Assembly: GCF_016427605.1 (NCBI RefSeq)
Contig: NZ_JAELXQ010000006.1
Coordinates: forward strand, 1 to 64,000
Source of the DNA: Ochrobactrum sp. Q0168
GTDB lineage: Bacteria; Pseudomonadota; Alphaproteobacteria; Rhizobiales; Rhizobiaceae
DNA: 64,000 nucleotides
Reading direction: 5' to 3'
This document shows, in pieces, positions 51,008 through 59,394 of the stretch. The position numbers were made by a program, and so were the translations under genes. How positions within the stretch are numbered: position 1 is the stretch's first letter; every line of letters begins with the position of its first letter. The notes under the pieces were generated by a model. That model saw only the letters and a list, made by a program, of their open reading frames with translations, ran no database searches and was not told the origin of the DNA.

Positions 51008-51175
51008 ATGCCGACAGATCACGACAATGAAGAGTTGCGGTGGCTGTTGCGTTGTTACATGGAACCGGTCGTTTGTGACGGAATAGACGTGTGGCACGAC
51101 TCTCCTCCTCCTTGCGAAGCGGGCGTTCTTTTTGGGTCAAATCGTAACGGTGCTACACTCACGGCAGGCCTATGA
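51008..51175 (+). CDS. Possible small ORF, unknown
   Basis: 55 codons (MPTDHDNEELRWLLRCYMEP ... to TGA). No convincing SD, no family recognised. It fills the gap between the SyrB-like gene and the convergent WGR gene, and its frame is open upstream without a better start. Reported as possible only. Confidence 0.25.
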   Translation: MPTDHDNEELRWLLRCYMEPVVCDGIDVWHDSPPPCEAGVLFGSNRNGATLTAGL

Positions 51176-51178
51176 TCC

Positions 51179-51493
51179 TTATCTGGGTCTATAGCCTCGC
51201 GCCTGTTTTTTCCGGGCTACAGTCAGGAACATTTTGATGGCCTCCGCTTCCTGTTGGAAATGCTGCAGCTTGACCTGTCCAACAGTTCCGATCCGGCCCC
51301 ATTGGCGTGTCAGGCAGGGCTCTCCAAACAGCGAATAGGAAATATGCATGGCATAGTAACGGGCCATGTTTTTATTCGGGTCTGTCCGTTCGACATAAAG
51401 ATGAAACTGCTGGGCGATCATGTCAAAAAGATCGCTGAAACCGTCCCTCCCGTCTAACGACAGTTTTGAATCAATCCGCTCGGACCGATTCAT
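51179..51493 (-). CDS. WGR-domain protein
   Basis: 104 aa. The WGR domain covers about residues 28-100: FHLYVERTDPNKNMARYYAM, LTRQWGRIGTVGQVKLQHF, AEAIKMFLTVARKKQARGY. WGR domains bind nucleic acid ends and occur in PARPs and in short plasmid-borne proteins of rhizobia. The start is uncertain: ATG 51493 or ATG 51421 (just before the domain). It lies near the conjugation operon; role unknown. Confidence 0.8.
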   Translation of the reverse strand: MNRSERIDSKLSLDGRDGFSDLFDMIAQQFHLYVERTDPNKNMARYYAMHISYSLFGEPCLTRQWGRIGTVGQVKLQHFQQEAEAIKMFLTVARKKQARGYRPR

Positions 51494-51619
51494 TTCAGTG
51501 AACTATCCCTGTGTTCCCGGTTTGTTATCCGTCAAACGACGTAGAAATGGACGAAAGTTAGGGATGACCATTTTTTGTCTCGATGGTAAAAAACGAACCA
51601 TACGAAGAGGAGAGGGGCC

Positions 51620-51811
51620 ATGGAGGGCAATTCCTATTTTCACAGGTCCGGTGCGTTGAAGTCGCTTCTAACCGAAGGCGAGGAAGTGATACGTACTGCA
51701 CGCGTTTCCGATCATCCGAATTGGCTAGATCGGATACCAGCTGTCCCGTTTGTTGTTCTGGCGCTTGCCTGTGGTCTTGGCACGTTCGTATTGATCAGCC
51801 GGATTATTTAA
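51620..51811 (+). CDS. Small single-TM membrane protein
   Basis: 63 aa with a strong SD (GAGGAGAGG, 51607-51615) 4 nt before the ATG. Soluble N-terminus (YFHRSGALKSLLTEGEEVIR), then one C-terminal TM (VPFVVLALACGLGTFVLISR). A hairpin follows. Family not recognised; SD and hairpin support a real gene. Confidence 0.55.
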   Translation: MEGNSYFHRSGALKSLLTEGEEVIRTARVSDHPNWLDRIPAVPFVVLALACGLGTFVLISRII

Positions 51812-51841
51812 ATCCCCGGTGCTTTTCCCGGAGACGGGGAT
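51812..51841 (+). terminator. Hairpin after the small membrane protein gene
   Basis: ATCCCCG ... CGGGGAT (51812-51818 and 51835-51841), a perfect 7-bp stem starting at the stop codon of the 63-aa gene. No T run follows. Confidence 0.5.
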
Positions 51842-51914
51842 GTGTAGACTTGACTGTCTGCGCCCCGCATGATTTCTCTCAGGCGCAAATAAATCAGTTT
51901 ATTTTTTGTTTCTG

Positions 51915-52265
51915 TCAGCTTTCAAAGCTTTGCAGCTTGTCCAGAAGGCTTTTGGATATCTCGAATTGTCGCGCTGTTCCACGACCCATGGAGTTCGTCA
52001 CCATGGTTTCGGTCAACATGCCGCGTTTCACGAGAAGATCAACTGTCTCCTTCACGCCGCTGCGTGTCAATTCAGTGATTTCCATTATATTTGTGAGATT
52101 TAGCTTCTGGTGCGTCTGCGTCATCGTGTAAAGGATCGTCATCATGCCGATCTCTTTTACGCGCGCCTGCGGGGTCTCGCCTTCCATCGGATTGTCGAGG
52201 ATCTCGTGAAGGATCAGTCCGGAAAAGGCGAGACTGTGCAATTGAGATTTAAGCGCTCTTGTCAT
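51915..52265 (-). CDS. Winged-helix (MarR-like) regulator beside the virB operon
   Basis: 116 aa. All-helical with a wHTH core: LNLTNIMEITELTRSGVKETVDLLVKRGMLTETMV, ending ARQFEISKSLLDKLQSF. Short MarR/GntR-like proteins of this form stand before virB-type operons in rhizobial mobile elements. It is divergent from the virB operon with 98 bp between starts, so it probably controls it. Confidence 0.75.
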   Translation of the reverse strand: MTRALKSQLHSLAFSGLILHEILDNPMEGETPQARVKEIGMMTILYTMTQTHQKLNLTNIMEITELTRSGVKETVDLLVKRGMLTETMVTNSMGRGTARQFEISKSLLDKLQSFES

Positions 52266-52363
52266 GTCATTTAACTGTGGTATATACGTTAGTCAAAATG
52301 CATTGCGTTACCGTATGACGCCGCTTCCATGGCGTGGTGTCATCGTTTCGGAGGGGCAAGTCC

Positions 52364-52903
52364 ATGAAAAACCTTCTGCTTAAATGCCTGCTAACTCTTT
52401 CGTCTCTTTCATTACCTTACCTGATTTCAGGCGGCAATGCGCGCGCTGATGAATGGGGATGCAAGGTCATCCTCTGCCTTTCCAATCCGGGAGGACCAAC
52501 TGAATTTGCTGAATGCAATCCTCCGATCCAGAAACTCTGGCGCGAACTTGCGAAAGGTCATCCTTTTCCAGCCTGTAGCGGTGCGGGGTTTCAGAGTTCG
52601 CGTCCAGGTTACGAACCATATTATTGCGATGCAGGCTATCGGCTGTCGCGCAGCTACGGCCCTTTGGGCCAAGAGGCGACCTGCGTTTCCACCACTCTGC
52701 AGAACGTGAAGCGTTCCCTATGCGCTTTGGATCGTGACAATCGCGGAAGTCAATCCAGCTCGGTCCTGTCGGCTCAATTGCAGCGCCTGGAGGGTCGACT
52801 TCAGTGTATGGGCTATTCCCTCACGCGTCCGAACATTCGGAAACAACCACATTATATCGACGTGTCGATCGATGGCGTCGGAATACAACGCGTCTGGTAT
52901 TGA
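52364..52903 (+). CDS. Cys-rich periplasmic protein, conserved before virB1, unknown function
   Basis: 179 aa. ATG 52364 after GGAGGGG; signal peptide of about 28 residues (LTLSSLSLPYLISGGNARA). The mature part has eight cysteines spread along its length (WGCKVILCLSNPGG, AECNPP, PACSG, YYCDAG, ATCVS, SLCAL, LQCMG), suggesting four disulfides, and ends in QPHYIDVSIDGVGIQRVWY-like sequence. I recognise this as a protein type found next to virB1 in conjugative islands, but its role is not known to me. It is 3 nt from virB1. Confidence 0.7.
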   Translation: MKNLLLKCLLTLSSLSLPYLISGGNARADEWGCKVILCLSNPGGPTEFAECNPPIQKLWRELAKGHPFPACSGAGFQSSRPGYEPYYCDAGYRLSRSYGPLGQEATCVSTTLQNVKRSLCALDRDNRGSQSSSVLSAQLQRLEGRLQCMGYSLTRPNIRKQPHYIDVSIDGVGIQRVWY

Positions 52904-52906
52904 GCG

Positions 52907-53569
52907 ATGGGTACTGCATTCGTCGACATAGCACAAAACTGCGCGCCGATGGTTCAAATGGAAACTTTGGCCGCTGTCGTTAGTCTCGAGAGCAAGTTCC
53001 AGCCCTTCAATATTCGCATCAATAGCGGCAAGCCGCTTGCCGCGCAGCCGGCGAGTAAAGCCGAGGCGATCGAGATAGCGACATCGCTCATCGCGGGCCG
53101 TCAGGATATCCAGATTGGATTGGGTGGGATCGGCGTAGAACAGCTTCAAAGACTGAACCTTTCAGTTTCCGATGCCTTCGATCCTTGCCTGAATCTCAAC
53201 GCTACAGCCACGCTTCTTGATGGCTATTATCGTCTCGCCCAACGTTTCGGCCGTAACCCGGAAGGTGCCGAGACGGTTATGCTTCAGTCCTATTATGGGC
53301 GAGACGATCCATCTCCAGGCGAAATGGTCCGATATGACGAACAGGTGCGCGACGAAGCAAAGCGCCTTTCATCAAGACTAAAGTCGCTCGTCCTCGTCGA
53401 GCCAAACCGGGAGGAAGCCCGGAAGGATCAGGCCAAGGAACAAGCGGCCGACAAAGTCGGCATAAAAATCACCCAAAACGAAGATCCCGTTTTGTGGGAC
53501 GTGTTTCGTTCCAGGCGGCACTCTTCTGTTCTTGTTTTCCAGAATGACCGATCGGAGCAAAGTGAATGA
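52907..53569 (+). CDS. virB1: VirB1-type lytic transglycosylase
   Basis: 220 aa. SLT-type domain: FVDIAQNCAPMVQMETLAAV, catalytic Glu in VVSLESKFQPFNIRIN, later IGLGGIGVEQLQRLNLS in place of the usual GLMQ, and ATLLDGYYRLAQRFG. It opens the peptidoglycan for type IV secretion assembly. A charged C-terminal tail follows the domain. No N-terminal signal is obvious, so export may use an upstream start or another route. The stop overlaps virB2 (ATGA). Confidence 0.85.
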   Translation: MGTAFVDIAQNCAPMVQMETLAAVVSLESKFQPFNIRINSGKPLAAQPASKAEAIEIATSLIAGRQDIQIGLGGIGVEQLQRLNLSVSDAFDPCLNLNATATLLDGYYRLAQRFGRNPEGAETVMLQSYYGRDDPSPGEMVRYDEQVRDEAKRLSSRLKSLVLVEPNREEARKDQAKEQAADKVGIKITQNEDPVLWDVFRSRRHSSVLVFQNDRSEQSE

Positions 53570-53865
53570 TTTCCAAGGCCAAAACGCGTCCCCTTGTCGC
53601 TTCCACGCTCATGGGCATCGCCATCGTTACGGCTTTAGCAGAGCCGGCTTTTGCACAGTCAGCTGGCATCGAGACCATACTTCAAAATATCGTCGATCTC
53701 CTGACCGGTAACATCTTCAGGCTGCTCGCGACGATCGCGGTCATCATTATCGCGATTGCGTGGATGTTTGGATATATGGATTTGAGGCGCGCGGGCTATT
53801 GGATCATCGGCATCGGGGTGATTGCGGGCGCTTCGGAACTCGTCGGCACTATTGTTGGCGGTTGA
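53566..53865 (+). CDS. virB2: VirB2 major pilin
   Basis: 99 aa. Long pilin-type signal (to about AFAQS, residue 28), then the two hydrophobic helices of the TrbC/VirB2 family: NIFRLLATIAVIIIAIAWMFGYMDLRRAGYWIIGIGVIAGASELVGTIVGG. It forms the conjugative pilus. Overlaps virB1 by 4 nt and virB3 by 1 nt. Confidence 0.92.
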   Translation: MISKAKTRPLVASTLMGIAIVTALAEPAFAQSAGIETILQNIVDLLTGNIFRLLATIAVIIIAIAWMFGYMDLRRAGYWIIGIGVIAGASELVGTIVGG

Positions 53866-54209
53866 TGTTCATGACAAGCATACCCGTCCTCGAAGAAGAC
53901 ACGCTGTTTTTGGCCTGCACGCGCCCGGCAATGATTGCTGGTGTGACCATGGAAGCGATGGGCATCAATGTCATGCTGACAACCATCCTCTATATCGCTG
54001 CCGGATCGATCACTTACGCCCTGGTTGGCATCGCCTTTCACTTGGTGTTCCGGAGCCTCGTAAAGCACGACCATAACATGTTTCGTATTCTGCTTGCGTG
54101 GGTCGAGACCCGTGGTCGTTCCCGCAACGCTACCTATTGGGGAGGAGCGACGCTTTCGCCGTTGAAACTTGTCCGGCGTTATGACGAAAGGGATCTGAGC
54201 CTTGCCTAG
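53865..54209 (+). CDS. virB3: VirB3 inner-membrane protein
   Basis: 114 aa. VirB3 pattern: LFLACTRPAMIAGVTMEAMG, two closely spaced TMs (VMLTTILYIAAGSITYALVGIAFHLVF), and a C-terminal TYWGGATLSPLKLVRR. ATG 53865 sits in the virB2 stop (TGATG). It assists pilus assembly with VirB4. Confidence 0.9.
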   Translation: MFMTSIPVLEEDTLFLACTRPAMIAGVTMEAMGINVMLTTILYIAAGSITYALVGIAFHLVFRSLVKHDHNMFRILLAWVETRGRSRNATYWGGATLSPLKLVRRYDERDLSLA

Positions 54210-56568
54210 TCTTGCAACGCTGCGGTCCCGCGAACTTGGACCTGAGACCTTCATTCCCTATGTGCGCCACATTGATGCGACTACGATCGCACTCGAATCC
54301 CGCGCGCTGATGGCGGTGCTTGTGCTCGAAGGCGTTTCCTTCGAAACAGCCGATATTCTCGATCTCAACGGCCTGCATCGTAGTCTGAACACGCTCTATC
54401 GCAATATTGCCGACGAGCGACTGGCGCTTTGGACGCATGTCATTCGTCGCCGGGACAATGACTATCCCGAAGGGCATTTTGCCAATCCATTCTCCGATAG
54501 TCTCAATGCCAGGTACCGCGAACGGATGGTACGCGAGGACCTGTTTCGTAATGATCTTTATCTCACCCTTGCCTGGTATCCAAACCGCGGTCCAGTCGAA
54601 AAGGCAGCCAGTGTTCTCTCGCGTCTGCGCAAGGCGAAACGGTCCGGCGTTGAGATGGATGAAGAGGCACTGAAACACCTGCAAGACAAGGTCGTAGATG
54701 TTACGGCAGGGCTGAAGCGCTTTGGGCCCCGTATTCTGTCTCTCTATGAACAAGACGGTATCCTGTTTTCCGAACCGAGCGAGTTTCTTCACCAGCTTGT
54801 CGGTGGGCGGCGAGAACCGGTGCCTTTGACGGAAGGTCCGATCTCTTCGGCAATCTATTCGGACCGGGTGATTTTTGGCCGGGAGACAGTCGAAATCCGT
54901 CACGAAGCAGAAACCCGCTATGCGGGCATGTTCGGTTTCAAGGAATATCCAGCAACGACACGCGCAGGCATGCTCGACAGCATTTTGACCGCGCCATTTG
55001 AACTTATTCTTACCCAGTCCTTCGCCTTTACGTCCAAGGCAGATGCCCGCACGATCTTGGGTCGAAAGCAAAACCAGATGGTGAGTGCAGCTGACAAGGC
55101 GGCGTCGCAGATTGAGGAACTCAGCGATGCCATGGATGACCTTGAATCCAACCGCTTCGTGCTGGGGGAACATCATCTCGGCCTTTCGGTCTTCGCTCCG
55201 AGCGTGAAGGAACTCACTGACTATATGGCCAATGCGCGTGCTCATCTTACCAGTGGCGGGGCGGGTGTTGCCCGCGAGGATATTGGCCTTGAGGCAGCCT
55301 GGTGGGCGCAGTTGCCGGGTAACCTGCGTTATCGCGCGCGCTCGGGCGCGATAACATCGCGCAACTTTGCAGCATTGTCCCCCTTTCATTCTTATCCGAC
55401 CGGCCAGAAGGACGGGAATGAATGGGGGGCAGCGGTTGCGATGCTAAAGACAGCTTCCGGCTCGCCATTTTATTTTAATTTCCATCACAGCGATCTCGGC
55501 AACACCTTCGTTTGCGGACCATCAGGCACCGGCAAGACGGTGCTCCTCAATTTTATGCTCTCGCAGCTCGAAAAACATGACCCGCATATGGTGTTCTTCG
55601 ACAAGGACAGGGGTGCCGATCTCTTCGTTCGTGCCGCGGGTGGAACCTATTTGCCGCTCCAAAATGGCGTCTCAACCGGTTGCGCGCCGCTGAAAGCGCT
55701 CGAATTGACCGCAGAGAACAGGATATTTCTTGCGAATTGGATCGGTAAGCTGGTCGGAGCGGGGACGCGAGAGCTGACTGTCACCGAATTGCGCGACATC
55801 GCGTCCGCTGTCGACGGCCTCGCAGACCTTCCGGCCGAGCGCAGATCCATCGGCGCGTTGCGCACATTCTTGAACAATACCGATCCAGAAGGCATCGCCT
55901 CACGGCTCAGGCGGTGGGAGAGGGGTGGGCCGCTTGGCTGGGTCTTCGATAATGAGTTTGACGATATAGGGATTGGTGCGAAGTTCATCGGCTACGACAT
56001 GACCGATTTCCTCGATAACGAGGAAATCCGCACGCCGCTGATGGCCTACCTGTTCTATCGCATTGAGCAGTTGATTGATGGCCGTCGGATCATCATCGTC
56101 ATTGATGAGTTCTGGAAGGCGCTGCAGGATGAGGGTTTCCGCGACCTTGCCCAGAACAAGCTGAAGACCATCCGCAAGCAGAACGGTCTGATGCTCTTTG
56201 CGACTCAGAGTCCGCGCGATGCCATCGTCTCGCCGATCGCTCACACGATCATCGAGCAATGTCCGACGCAGATTTTTCTGCCCAATCCGCGTGGCGACCA
56301 TGCTGATTATGTCGATGGCTTCAAACTGACCGAAGGTGAATTTGAACTGATTTCGCGAGAACTCTCTGTTGAAGATCGCCGTTTCATCGTCAAGCAGGGC
56401 CACAACAGCGTGGTTGCTGAACTCAACCTCAACGGTTTCGATGACGAACTCGCGATCCTGTCGGGCCGCACCGCGAATGTGGAACTGGCAGACGCCATCC
56501 GCACCGAGCTTGGCGACGGGCGCGAGGACTGGTTGACCGTGTTCCTGCAAAGAAGGAGGATATCATGA
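54202..56568 (+). CDS. virB4: VirB4 ATPase
   Basis: 788 aa from TTG 54202 (AAGGGA upstream; overlaps virB3 by 8 nt). The N-terminal half matches VirB4 (GPETFIPYVRHIDATTIALE). ATPase domain: Walker A GPSGTGKT near residue 440, DKDRGADLFVRAAGGTYL, Walker B IIIVIDEFWKAL near residue 630, then the ATQSPRDA segment. It powers pilus biogenesis and substrate transfer at the inner membrane. Confidence 0.95.
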   Translation: MPSLATLRSRELGPETFIPYVRHIDATTIALESRALMAVLVLEGVSFETADILDLNGLHRSLNTLYRNIADERLALWTHVIRRRDNDYPEGHFANPFSDSLNARYRERMVREDLFRNDLYLTLAWYPNRGPVEKAASVLSRLRKAKRSGVEMDEEALKHLQDKVVDVTAGLKRFGPRILSLYEQDGILFSEPSEFLHQLVGGRREPVPLTEGPISSAIYSDRVIFGRETVEIRHEAETRYAGMFGFKEYPATTRAGMLDSILTAPFELILTQSFAFTSKADARTILGRKQNQMVSAADKAASQIEELSDAMDDLESNRFVLGEHHLGLSVFAPSVKELTDYMANARAHLTSGGAGVAREDIGLEAAWWAQLPGNLRYRARSGAITSRNFAALSPFHSYPTGQKDGNEWGAAVAMLKTASGSPFYFNFHHSDLGNTFVCGPSGTGKTVLLNFMLSQLEKHDPHMVFFDKDRGADLFVRAAGGTYLPLQNGVSTGCAPLKALELTAENRIFLANWIGKLVGAGTRELTVTELRDIASAVDGLADLPAERRSIGALRTFLNNTDPEGIASRLRRWERGGPLGWVFDNEFDDIGIGAKFIGYDMTDFLDNEEIRTPLMAYLFYRIEQLIDGRRIIIVIDEFWKALQDEGFRDLAQNKLKTIRKQNGLMLFATQSPRDAIVSPIAHTIIEQCPTQIFLPNPRGDHADYVDGFKLTEGEFELISRELSVEDRRFIVKQGHNSVVAELNLNGFDDELAILSGRTANVELADAIRTELGDGREDWLTVFLQRRRIS

Positions 56569-57266
56569 TCCGCAATCGCAAAAAGGCATTATTCCTCAAG
56601 GCAGCTGCGCTGCTGGCGTCGGTCAGTTTTGCCGATGCCCAAGGTATTCCCGTTATCGATCAATCGGCGATCGCCAAGCAGATCGAGAGCATTGTCCAGC
56701 TCAAGTCGCAGCTTGATGCGCTGAACCAGCAGATCGAACAGGCACAGAAGCTCTATGGTTCGTTGAACAAGATCACCAACATGGCCGATGTCGCCAGTTT
56801 GCTGAACGATTCCTCAATCCGCAAAGCGCTTCCGCAGGACTTCAATGCCATCGAAAATCTGTTCAAAGGATCGGGCACCGGCAACTTCGGCAATGCCGCT
56901 TCCAAATTCCTGGAGAACAATTCCACCTATCGCACGAATGCCAATGATTTCTACGCGCAGGAACTTTCGCGCACCCAGAACAAGAATGCTGGGCAATTAA
57001 GTCTCGGGCAGCAGATTTATGACGCGGCTACCAAGCGTATCGACGGGATTGATGAACTGCGTCAGCAGATATCGGGCGCAGCCGACGCCAAAGAAATCGC
57101 CGATCTGCAGGCGCGCCTTCAAGCCGAAAGCGCGTTTCTTCAAAACGATGTCCTTCGCATGCAGGGTCTGAAGATGGTTCAGCAGGCTGAAGTCCAGGTC
57201 GATGAACAACGCAAGGCCGAAGATTGGCGCCAGCGCATGGATACGATGGGGGCTGCACTCAAATGA
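56565..57266 (+). CDS. virB5: VirB5 minor pilin
   Basis: 233 aa. Signal peptide to about ADAQG (residue 26), then the helical VirB5 body: QIESIVQLKSQLDALNQQIEQAQKLYGSLN, and a C-terminal EIADLQARLQAESAFLQNDVLRMQ. Pilus-tip adhesin of the T4SS. ATGA overlaps on both sides. Confidence 0.9.
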   Translation: MIRNRKKALFLKAAALLASVSFADAQGIPVIDQSAIAKQIESIVQLKSQLDALNQQIEQAQKLYGSLNKITNMADVASLLNDSSIRKALPQDFNAIENLFKGSGTGNFGNAASKFLENNSTYRTNANDFYAQELSRTQNKNAGQLSLGQQIYDAATKRIDGIDELRQQISGAADAKEIADLQARLQAESAFLQNDVLRMQGLKMVQQAEVQVDEQRKAEDWRQRMDTMGAALK

Positions 57267-57493
57267 GGTGGTTCGGTTTCGTTATAACGACGCTACTGCT
57301 TGCGGCCTGCGCTCCTCAGGAAAAGATCTACACGGTTGATGAACTGGTCGCTGACGAAGCCTTGCTCGCGAAAATGATTGCCAAATGCCGTAACAATCCA
57401 GGCGAAATTTCCGACACGGCGAACTGTCGCAATGCAGAGGCCGCTGATGGCAAACTTCGGCTCGAACGTATGCGCAAGTCGCTCGGGGGCTAG
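57263..57493 (+). CDS. eexN: EexN-type entry-exclusion lipoprotein
   Basis: 76 aa. ATG 57263 overlaps the virB5 stop. Lipobox LLAAC with the lipidated Cys at residue 16. EexN pattern: YTVDELVADEALLAKMIAKC, NNPGEISDTANCRNAEAAD. Such lipoproteins between virB5 and virB6 block entry of a related conjugative element. Supports a self-transfer role for this T4SS rather than effector delivery. Confidence 0.85.
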   Translation: MRWFGFVITTLLLAACAPQEKIYTVDELVADEALLAKMIAKCRNNPGEISDTANCRNAEAADGKLRLERMRKSLGG

Positions 57494-57496
57494 GCC

Positions 57497-58402
57497 ATGT
57501 ATGAGGTGTTCAGCTTCGTTGACGGGCAGTTCAAAACCCCGCTCGAAAACTTCGTTTCCACTGGAACGTCCAATATTGCCAGCTGGGTCAGCGGTCCTTT
57601 GGCGGCAGCTTTGACCCTGTACATCGTCGTTTACGGCTATCTGGTGCTGCGTGGCTCGGTGCAAGAGCCGATCCTCGAATTTGCCTTCCGGGCAATCAAG
57701 CTCGCTATCATAGTGATGCTGGTCAGAAACGCCAGCGACTATCAGACCTATGTCACCAACATCTTCTTCGAAACGCTGCCGAAGGAGATTGCTCAGGCAT
57801 TGAACACCGGAGCGACACCGAGTGCCTCCACCTTCGACAGCTTGCTCGATAAGGGCCAGAAATGCGCCTACGAAATCTGGTCTCGCGCTTCCTGGCCGGT
57901 TGATATCGTGACCGGCGTTGGTGGCATGATGGTGATTGGAGCGAGCTTCCTCGTTGCAGCAATCGGTTACATCGTCTCGCTCTATGCGCGCCTCGCGCTT
58001 GCCATCATTCTTGCAATCGGGCCGATTTTTATCGCGCTTGCCATGTTCCAACCGACACGGCGGTTTACCGAATCCTGGATCGGCCAGCTCGCGAACTTTG
58101 TCATCTTGCAGGTGCTGGTCGTCGCCATCGGCTCCCTGCTGATCACCTGCATTGATACGACCTTCACGGCGATTGAGGGCTACAGCGATGTGCTGATGCG
58201 ACCGATCGCACTCTGCGCCATCTGCATCGCTGCTCTCTATGTCTTTTACCAGCTACCCGGCATTGCCTCTGCACTTGCGGCCGGCGGCGCATCACTGACC
58301 TACGGCTATGGTGCTGCGCGCGATGCGCATGAAGGCACACTCGCCTGGGCGACCTCGCACACAATCCGGTCGGTTCGTCGTCGGTTCAACCGAGTGAAGT
58401 GA
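57497..58402 (+). CDS. virB6: VirB6 inner-membrane channel protein
   Basis: 301 aa, polytopic TrbL/VirB6 protein. ALTLYIVVYGYLVLRGSVQEP and later LALAIILAIGPIFIALAMFQPTRRFTESWIGQLANFVILQVLVVA, with several TMs. Arg-rich C-terminus (RSVRRRFNRVK). Starts 4 nt after eexN. Confidence 0.92.
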   Translation: MYEVFSFVDGQFKTPLENFVSTGTSNIASWVSGPLAAALTLYIVVYGYLVLRGSVQEPILEFAFRAIKLAIIVMLVRNASDYQTYVTNIFFETLPKEIAQALNTGATPSASTFDSLLDKGQKCAYEIWSRASWPVDIVTGVGGMMVIGASFLVAAIGYIVSLYARLALAIILAIGPIFIALAMFQPTRRFTESWIGQLANFVILQVLVVAIGSLLITCIDTTFTAIEGYSDVLMRPIALCAICIAALYVFYQLPGIASALAAGGASLTYGYGAARDAHEGTLAWATSHTIRSVRRRFNRVK

Positions 58403-58439
58403 CCGTTCTACACGTATGAAACTGGACAGGTAATCGCAG

Positions 58440-58721
58440 ATGATCCGCATTCTTTTGCCACTTTTACTGACCGCAAGTCTTTCCGGCTGCGCTTCACTCT
58501 CTCATCCGCTACCCAAATGCGATGGTCATGCCCGACGTCCATTGAACCGCTCTATGTGGCAATGGGAAGGCGATGCGAAACTGCAGAAATCGGCAAACGA
58601 GAGCATCGCGAACCCGTCAAGTAGCGCGGTTCCTTTCGCAGAGGAACGTGTTCCGGTCATGTCAGCTGCTTTTGCACACTTTGATATCGAGGGGTCCAAG
58701 CGCCCCTGCGAGGGCAGTTGA
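58440..58721 (+). CDS. virB7: VirB7-type lipoprotein
   Basis: 93 aa. Lipobox LSGC with Cys at residue 17, then ASLSHPLPKCDGHARRPLNRSMWQWEG, a VirB7/core-lipoprotein-like segment with a second Cys that could bond VirB9. Longer than the classic 55-aa VirB7. It lies 1 nt from virB8. Confidence 0.8.
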   Translation: MIRILLPLLLTASLSGCASLSHPLPKCDGHARRPLNRSMWQWEGDAKLQKSANESIANPSSSAVPFAEERVPVMSAAFAHFDIEGSKRPCEGS

Positions 58722-58722
58722 G

Positions 58723-59394
58723 ATGGTAAATTCTGATAGCCTCAAGGATTATTTTGAAAAGGCACGCCGCTTCGATCAGGATCGGCTGATCCAAGTTGAA
58801 CGCTCAAATCGCATTGCCTGGTTTGTCGCGATCTCGGCCAGTATCATTGCTGTTGTCTCCGTTGTCGCCATTGCTGGCCTCACGCCGTTGAAGACGGTGG
58901 AACCATTTGTCGTACGGGTCGACAATTCGACGGGGATCGTTGACGTCGTTTCAGCCCTAACCTCGACCGCCGGCACCTATGATGAGGCCGTCACGAAATA
59001 TTTTGCTGCAAGATATGTTCGCGCCCGTGAAGGCTATGTCTGGAGTGAAGGAGAGGAGAATTTCCGGACGGTTGCGCTTTTGTCGACCCAGTCTGAACAA
59101 ACGCGCTTCGCGGCGAGCTATCGGGGAAGCAATCCAGATTCGCCGCAAAATATCTATGGTCGGGGCGCCACCGCGCGGATCAATATTGTTTCGATCTCGC
59201 TGATAAACAAAAACGTGGCATCGGTGCGGTACATGCGCACCGTTACGCGCGGCGATGAAGTGCGCACTACGCATTGGGTCGCGACGCTTACCTTCGCTTA
59301 CGCCAATGCACCGATGTCCTCCACGGACCGATTGGTCAATCCTCTGGGTTTCGCCGTCAGCGAATATCGTGCCGATCCGGAGGCTATCAATTGA
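58723..59394 (+). CDS. virB8: VirB8 assembly factor
   Basis: 223 aa. ATG 58723; an upstream extension in frame lies inside virB7 and is shadow. A short cytoplasmic N-terminus, one TM at about residues 31-52 (IAWFVAISASIIAVVSVVAIAG), then the periplasmic VirB8 domain: PFVVRVDNSTGIVDVV, YVWSEGEENFRTVALLST, VRYMRTVTRGDE. It nucleates the inner-membrane complex. Confidence 0.93.
   Translation: MVNSDSLKDYFEKARRFDQDRLIQVERSNRIAWFVAISASIIAVVSVVAIAGLTPLKTVEPFVVRVDNSTGIVDVVSALTSTAGTYDEAVTKYFAARYVRAREGYVWSEGEENFRTVALLSTQSEQTRFAASYRGSNPDSPQNIYGRGATARINIVSISLINKNVASVRYMRTVTRGDEVRTTHWVATLTFAYANAPMSSTDRLVNPLGFAVSEYRADPEAIN

Noticed and set aside
54130-55389. 419-codon minus-strand ORF opposite virB4
   Set aside because: Antisense shadow of a clearly coding gene; no SD or recognisable domain, and protein composition is atypical.
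58573-58722. N-terminal extension of VirB8
   Set aside because: It lies inside virB7 in another frame; ATG 58723 gives the normal VirB8 N-terminus.
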